From the NCBI RefSeq assembly GCF_032854445.1, contig NC_088301.1:27700402-27764401 (forward strand): a DNA stretch of 64,000 nt, given 5' to 3'. This stretch comes from Liolophura sinensis. Taxonomy: Eukaryota; Mollusca; Polyplacophora; Chitonida; Chitonidae. Shown here piece after piece: positions 58,850 through 64,000 of the stretch (its first letter is position 1; each line of letters opens with the position of its first letter). The notes beneath the pieces were generated by a model. It ran no database searches. It was not told where the DNA came from and worked only from the letters and a program-made list of their open reading frames with translations. A program made the position numbers and the translations under genes.

Positions 58850-59107
58850 TGATTTATTTATTTATTTGATTGGTGTGTTATGCCGTACTCAAGAATATTT
58901 CACTTATACGACGGTGGCCAATATTATGGTGGGAGGAAACCGGGCACAGCCCGGAGGAAACCCACCGCCATCCGCAGGTTGCTGTCAAACCTTCCCGGAG
59001 AGGAAGCCAGCATGAGCTGGACTTGAACTCACAGCGGCCGCATTGGTGAGAGGCTTCTGGGTCATTATGCAGCGCTAGCGCGCTGACCAACTGAGCCACG
59101 GAGGCCT
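58850..59107 (-). mobile_element. SINE family A copy
   Basis: Reversed copy from TTTATTTATTTATTTGATTG to CCAACTGAGCCACGGAGGCC, with a short deletion in CTTCCCGGAG. Confidence 0.85.
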
Positions 59108-59251
59108 CCCCTTGTGATTGAGGCTTGGCATCAAGCTAATGTATGTAAATGTAGGACTGTATTCAGTTTATGGTAGGGAATTCTGTGTTATGGTCATTGA
59201 AATTAACTGGTTGTGAAACAGCAAACATTAGAAGTATGTGGACAAGTATTG

Positions 59252-59411
59252 CAGACTGTAGACCCTTATATAATTCTCATATGATTTCTCGGGTCTAATT
59301 ATCTGTAATATGCAAACGTGTTTGTTTTCTAGGAGTTTATTGCTTGTTATAAAATGTAATATGTAGAACAATCAAGCATTTATGTTTATCTTTAGGAAGG
59401 GGAGCGATTGT
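59252..59411. repeat. 160-bp dispersed duplication, copy 2
   Basis: Matches 57573-57732. Both copies carry two pyrimidine-AG steps (TTTTCTAG, TATCTTTAG) that look like 3' splice sites. Confidence 0.8.
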
Positions 59412-59787
59412 ATGCACCAATCTTCTGTTGTCCATGAAGAAGACATACTTTTGACAAGGTTCCATTGAGAGAGGAAGTAAATGTATACAAGGACATGCGT
59501 CTATGAATTAAACCATTCTTCAAGGAACCTAGTAACAGACTTTATCGGATCAAATTGTAGTCAGTTGGCTGGGAGTACATTTCCAAGTTAATTGCAGCAT
59601 TTTGTCTCATTAGTCACCTTTCCCTATCCATTTCTCTCCAACTGATAGCCGGGCGATTTGGTAATGTCCTTCAATTTTCTCAGTGAGCAGTGTGTATTAT
59701 GGCTACATGTATTATGTACGCTTCGTCCAACGTGATTACCCAGTCAGCGACTATGGTCTTTAGGGCTGTTGAATAAGAGACCTCTAG

Positions 59788-59807
59788 GTGTGTGTGTGTG
59801 TGTGTGC
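59788..59807. repeat. (GT)n microsatellite
   Basis: Nine GT units. Confidence 0.85.
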
Positions 59808-61365
59808 ATGGTAACACTGTCATTAACAGACACATGTTCCTGTATCATAGGAGAACCATCACAGCTGTGACAATGTGATTAGCACTTATTTATTTGTGTG
59901 CTCGCTGTCCTCAGTATAATGACTGCAACCAGCTGGAATCTTCCAGGCAGTAGTTCTGAACATATTTACTCCTCAGCCTGTTTGTATTGAAATTGAAATG
60001 GTAGGAAACGTAGTATTGAGGATATTGTAAAGATTCATTCAAATACATGTAGCCTGAAAATGATTCGAGTGAAAGGTGAAAGATGACCCATGAGAAATCA
60101 AGCTGCTGGCTACACTCAGATAAATGCTGACGATGTTTGAACGTCACTGTGCAGTGTGCTAGGCATTACGTGTGTATAAGCTGTTTTGTCTGAATAAAAG
60201 AAAATAAGATATGATGTTTTTAAAAATTTCTTGCTTAAGGGAATATAGGCAATCAACATTCATTTCAGTAGACCAGTAACTGATCTGAGGGATTTCTTTT
60301 CTCTAATAATAGGAATATGTGCAGAGATGTTTTTTGTGTTTTGCAATATATATATAATAACCTGGTGAGTGAGGGTATGTATATATATATATATAATACT
60401 ACAGAATATCAGCCTTGGCTGATCTGTAATTATGTGTTCAGTGACTTTGTACCTTCACTCACCAGGTTTTATTTTAAGCAAGAACATGCATGTATAATAT
60501 GTATAGACATGCTTGAACCGTAGTCCCACCCATTCAGACATCATGATGGGATTACATTTTTCCTAACACTGATTAGCATGTCGGGATGTGCTCTCGACTA
60601 ACTTGCCATGTACAGCCCGTCTCGTGGTCAAATCTCACCTGGGTGTAAAATTTCACAAACGTTTATTCTCGAGTCCATGCCAATGTTTGGTATACACTGA
60701 TTCTGTTAAAAGACGCCAAAAATATGCACCAGTAAAACCCTTTTTTGAATGATAATCCAGTTGATAAGAAGTTTTGAATTGAGAAGTGCAACTGTTGTCG
60801 GCCATGTTTCATGCTCGAACCCCGTGGAAGGTATGTACTGGCTCCTTGAATGATAAACTGTTGACAACAAAATCCAGTGACTAGAGTTTCCTTATACTTG
60901 AAAGCCTCCCCAAAAAAAAATTCCCAAGGAAAAATATCGTTTGAAGAAACTTGAACTCAAAGCATGGCAGATGTGGGTTTGACGTTTGGGAAGTCTAAAC
61001 GGCTGGATTACTGTTCAAACATAGTTTAGCGACGCTGGCTTTGACAGGTATATTTGGATGACTTCGGAAATCGGTGTATACCAAATGTAAGGACAGGCCA
61101 AGCAATAAAAACTAGGTAAATGTATTGTATGTTTCGGGATTAACAAGCCATTTTTAACACGGGCAGTAGTCTTACTTTCAATGACCCCTCTTGATGGTTG
61201 CATATTAGGCAGGGCAAGGTTGCAGGAGATCATTTATTCATTGAACTGTCCTGAGGACGTGGAAACCTCTAAGAATGCATACATTTTTGAGTGAGTTTTG
61301 TTTCCAGTCATTATGGTACGTGTGCATGAAGAGGAAATTGTATATAGCATATATTGTATATAGGT

Positions 61366-61426
<61 letters not shown>
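61366..61426. repeat. (TA)n microsatellite, interrupted
   Basis: Two TA tracts separated by one TATTATA step. Confidence 0.95.
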
Positions 61427-61428
<2 letters not shown>

Positions 61429-62428
61429 AAGTCCTGTCATAGAAAGAAAATATATATTGGGCTGAGACATTACCCCTTCCCCACTTAACATTTAAATCAC
61501 TTTTATTATGGTGCTATAGCAATGTAATGTGAAAATATTATTGTCTTAATAGGATCTAGATGCGCAGTATAATTGCCATAGTTTGTTTTATTTGTAGGTC
61601 AGTGAAATGAAAATTTCCCTGGGCTAGATGTGTGTAAGCTACACACATGTAGCTGACCAACATGCAAAGCTACTCACAAATACAAATACATCTAGATGTA
61701 TATACCCTAATACTTGTAAAATTTAGGACAGATATTTGTAGTATTGAAAGTAGAATATTACATTTCTTTATCAGTCTTTTGGAAAAGTCAAGATATGATT
61801 ATGTTGTTTATAAGATAGTCTAACCATGTGAGATGAGCAGACCTGGTGTCCCAAATTTGAGAAGAAATAGGGTATGTAGGCCTACATGAACATTTTTGTT
61901 GCATATAAAGGATTGGAGAGACGAGATGTGAAACAGTTGTTTGAATACAACTGGCCTGCCTACCAGAATCCTGTTTATTCTCTCTTGGGAGCCCACTGTG
62001 TGAGACAAACTTCCTGTATGACATGTGGCCCTGGGATGTTTAGCTGATGTCAGCTGGATGAAGGGTCACAGACATGAGCATGTATTTACTGTACACTGTG
62101 TTTAGGAACAGGAGTAGCAATATTCGGGCTAGAAATTCTTCATGTTTTTCATACATCAGTTTTAAATACATACTGCAGGTAATTTCATTGCATGCATCCT
62201 AATTATTAGGTTGAATTTGGTTATAAAAATACATTAGGTTGTCAGCCTTCAAGAAACATAATAATTATAGGTATGGATTGTTAATTAACACAGACTAATT
62301 CTCTATGTCTTATTATGCCCCGCATATGAATTATATGACCAGTACCTAAAAAAAAGTATAACAGTTAATTATTTTGTTTGTTTGTGTGTATTTGTACATA
62401 TGTGAACACCGTTTGTTATTAAACAGTA

Positions 62429-62705
62429 GGGGCCTCCGTGGCTTAGTTTGTTAGCATGCTAGCGCAGGATGGTGACCCAGGAGCCTCTCACCAATGCAGT
62501 TGCTATGAGTTCAAGTCCAGCTCATGCTGGCTTCCTCTCTGGCCGTAAGTGGGAAGGTCTGACAGCAGCCTGCGGATGGTCATGGGCTTCCTCTGAGCTC
62601 TGCCTGGTTTCCTCCCACCATAATGCTGGCCGCAGTCGCATAAGTGAAATATTCTTGAGTACGGTGTAAAACATCAATCAAATAAATAAGTACATAAATA
62701 AATAA
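62429..62705 (+). mobile_element. SINE family A copy, full length
   Basis: GGGGCCTCCGTGGCTTAGTT head, tail ATCAATCAAATAAATAAGTA. Somewhat diverged. Confidence 0.85.
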
Positions 62706-63601
62706 GGTAGGTTTATCCCTAGAGAAAACCTGGTTAGGAATTTTGAAATCCGGACTAAGCCATGGGGATAATTTGTTTGTGCCTAAGAACTCTATACACG
62801 TACATGTAATTGTACATAGCAGAGCTTAACATAGCTTTTTAAGAGTGGGTATGACATGGCGGTGGTACGTATAGCAAAAACAGTAAGTCAGCTGATGTCA
62901 ACACAACAGACTTGCACCAGAACATGCCTGGGAATATATGTTAGGTGATTATGTTACTGTCGCATGTTCTTGTCACTCCTGGCAGAGGTATTTTAAATGT
63001 CACAAAAACAAAGCCATGTGGTTGTTTGGGTACATGCTTGTATCCATGTCATCATATCCAGGTACAACATGTACACTGTGCAGGCATGAGTTTGGTCTCG
63101 TGTCACACAGCTGACATAACAGACATACCTTATTTCTTAAGTCTTTTTGCATGTTCATTTAATGTAGTTTTTAAGTATATTTTTAAGGGCATTTTTCTGC
63201 CTCGATGGAAAAATTCAATTTCTGTGAAGCCTCGATGTTGGCAATCCACCAAAAACGTAAACTCTCAACAAAGAAATTTAGGTGGATACATCATGTGCTA
63301 AAACTGCCCTTCAACATGCAAAAAGGTTGAAGAAATACATGTGTGATTTGGTTTGAATCTGGTCCTAGGGTTATGAGTGATCTAACTAGACCAGTATAGC
63401 TTTTGACCTCCACTAGCTTACAGGATCAGGTACAGATCTCAGTATGTTTTGTATTTACATGTGTATTTAAGTATGAATACAATTACATGTATGTCAGGAA
63501 TTTTGTTAAGAAAATCCAAACTCCTTAAGCAGATAACAGCAGTCTGACTACATTACATATACATTTATGCTCAAGTGTTAAAAGTCTACTTGGTTTTTCA
63601 G

Positions 63602-63731
63602 CTTTTGCAATGAAGTTCAAGCTCTGCAAGGGGAAGTCACAGAAGAAATAAAAGCTGCCAGTACCTCAAGAAATATTTTTCTACCAAATTCAATTGATAT
63701 ACAGTCAGGACAGTATTCATTTATGGCATGA
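63602..63731 (+). CDS. Candidate 3'-terminal exon, gene unknown
   Basis: After GGTTTTTCAG a frame reads FCNEVQALQGEVTEEIKAAS, then RNIFLPNSIDIQSGQYSFMA and TGA. The segment looks like protein sequence and has a good acceptor, but it is short and no family is recognised. Its phase (one base to complete a codon) does not follow directly from 47032. Confidence 0.35.
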
Positions 63732-64000
63732 ATGATAACCTAATTTACTTGCTTAAGTTTAGCGATGCCCTGATAATGTGTGAGCTTGCCTCAGCGCAAA
63801 TGCGAGAGACCATTGAAGATCACAGATCTGAGCAGTGTGACTCTTCAATTACTTATGAACGTGCTCCTGTAATTTGTGTCCAGATAGTATGATATGTGGT
63901 GGCTTGTTGAAGATCAGTGTTGTACAGTGATGCTTGATGCCCGGGGTTAGCTGCTGTGTTCACACTTTTACTAGCCATCCTGCCATAAAACATAGGATTT

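Larger units (their letters stand above)
52172..63601. other. No gene recognised; possibly intronic
   Basis: Holds the satellite, a fold-back element, 160-bp duplications, two family A SINEs and AATAAA hexamers at about 54985, 57356, 58806 and 60193. No coding frame in this stretch has recognisable homology. Confidence 0.4.

Noticed and set aside
60560-60670. B-box-like GGTCAAATCTCACC and surrounding tRNA-like text
   Set aside because: Too diverged and without a recognisable body or tail to call a SINE.
62945-63301. 118-codon plus-strand frame
   Set aside because: No family, cysteine and histidine scattered without pattern, no splice partner; probably chance.

Overview
This is animal (eukaryotic) genomic DNA, AT-rich and dominated by introns and repeats. 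It is most likely from a mollusc: the commonest repeat is a tRNA-derived SINE whose body resembles the MetaSINE type described from molluscs and other invertebrates. The species cannot be told from the sequence. Almost all short open frames here are chance frames or frames inside SINEs.

The main content is a pair of paralogous prolyl 4-hydroxylase alpha-subunit (P4HA-type) genes placed head to head, each rebuilt as 13 exons. The left copy is on the minus strand (start 20332, stop 8511) and keeps the HxD iron ligands, the distal His and the 2-oxoglutarate-binding Lys. The right copy is on the plus strand (start about 28650, stop 43484). It has the same exon order and nearly the same exon sizes and phases, but it has lost the HxD pair and the Lys. 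A catalytically dead homologue is therefore the best description of its 3' half. Its first three exons carry several one-base frame breaks, and exon 2 of the left copy carries one as well. They could be real lesions or local sequence errors.

Between the two genes lies an uninterrupted 652-codon, very acidic single-exon gene on the plus strand (23877-25835) of unknown family. An internally deleted PIF/Harbinger transposon with a piece of transposase frame sits in an intron of the right-hand gene (38264-38898).

From 44 to 64 kb no gene is recognised. A few exon-like open segments with good splice signals (46829-47032, 51962-52171, 63602-63731) suggest one or more unidentified plus-strand genes. 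The same stretch holds a 12-copy satellite of about 60 bp built from the 3' tail of a second SINE family, a 228-bp tandem duplication and a copy of a dispersed fold-back element.

Repeats elsewhere include about 20 copies or fragments of the main SINE, six or more of the second SINE family (two tail to tail at 0.8-1.5 kb), a third decayed SINE family, at least two further terminal-inverted-repeat elements (1-330 and 18750-18997), minisatellites and long (TA)n tracts.
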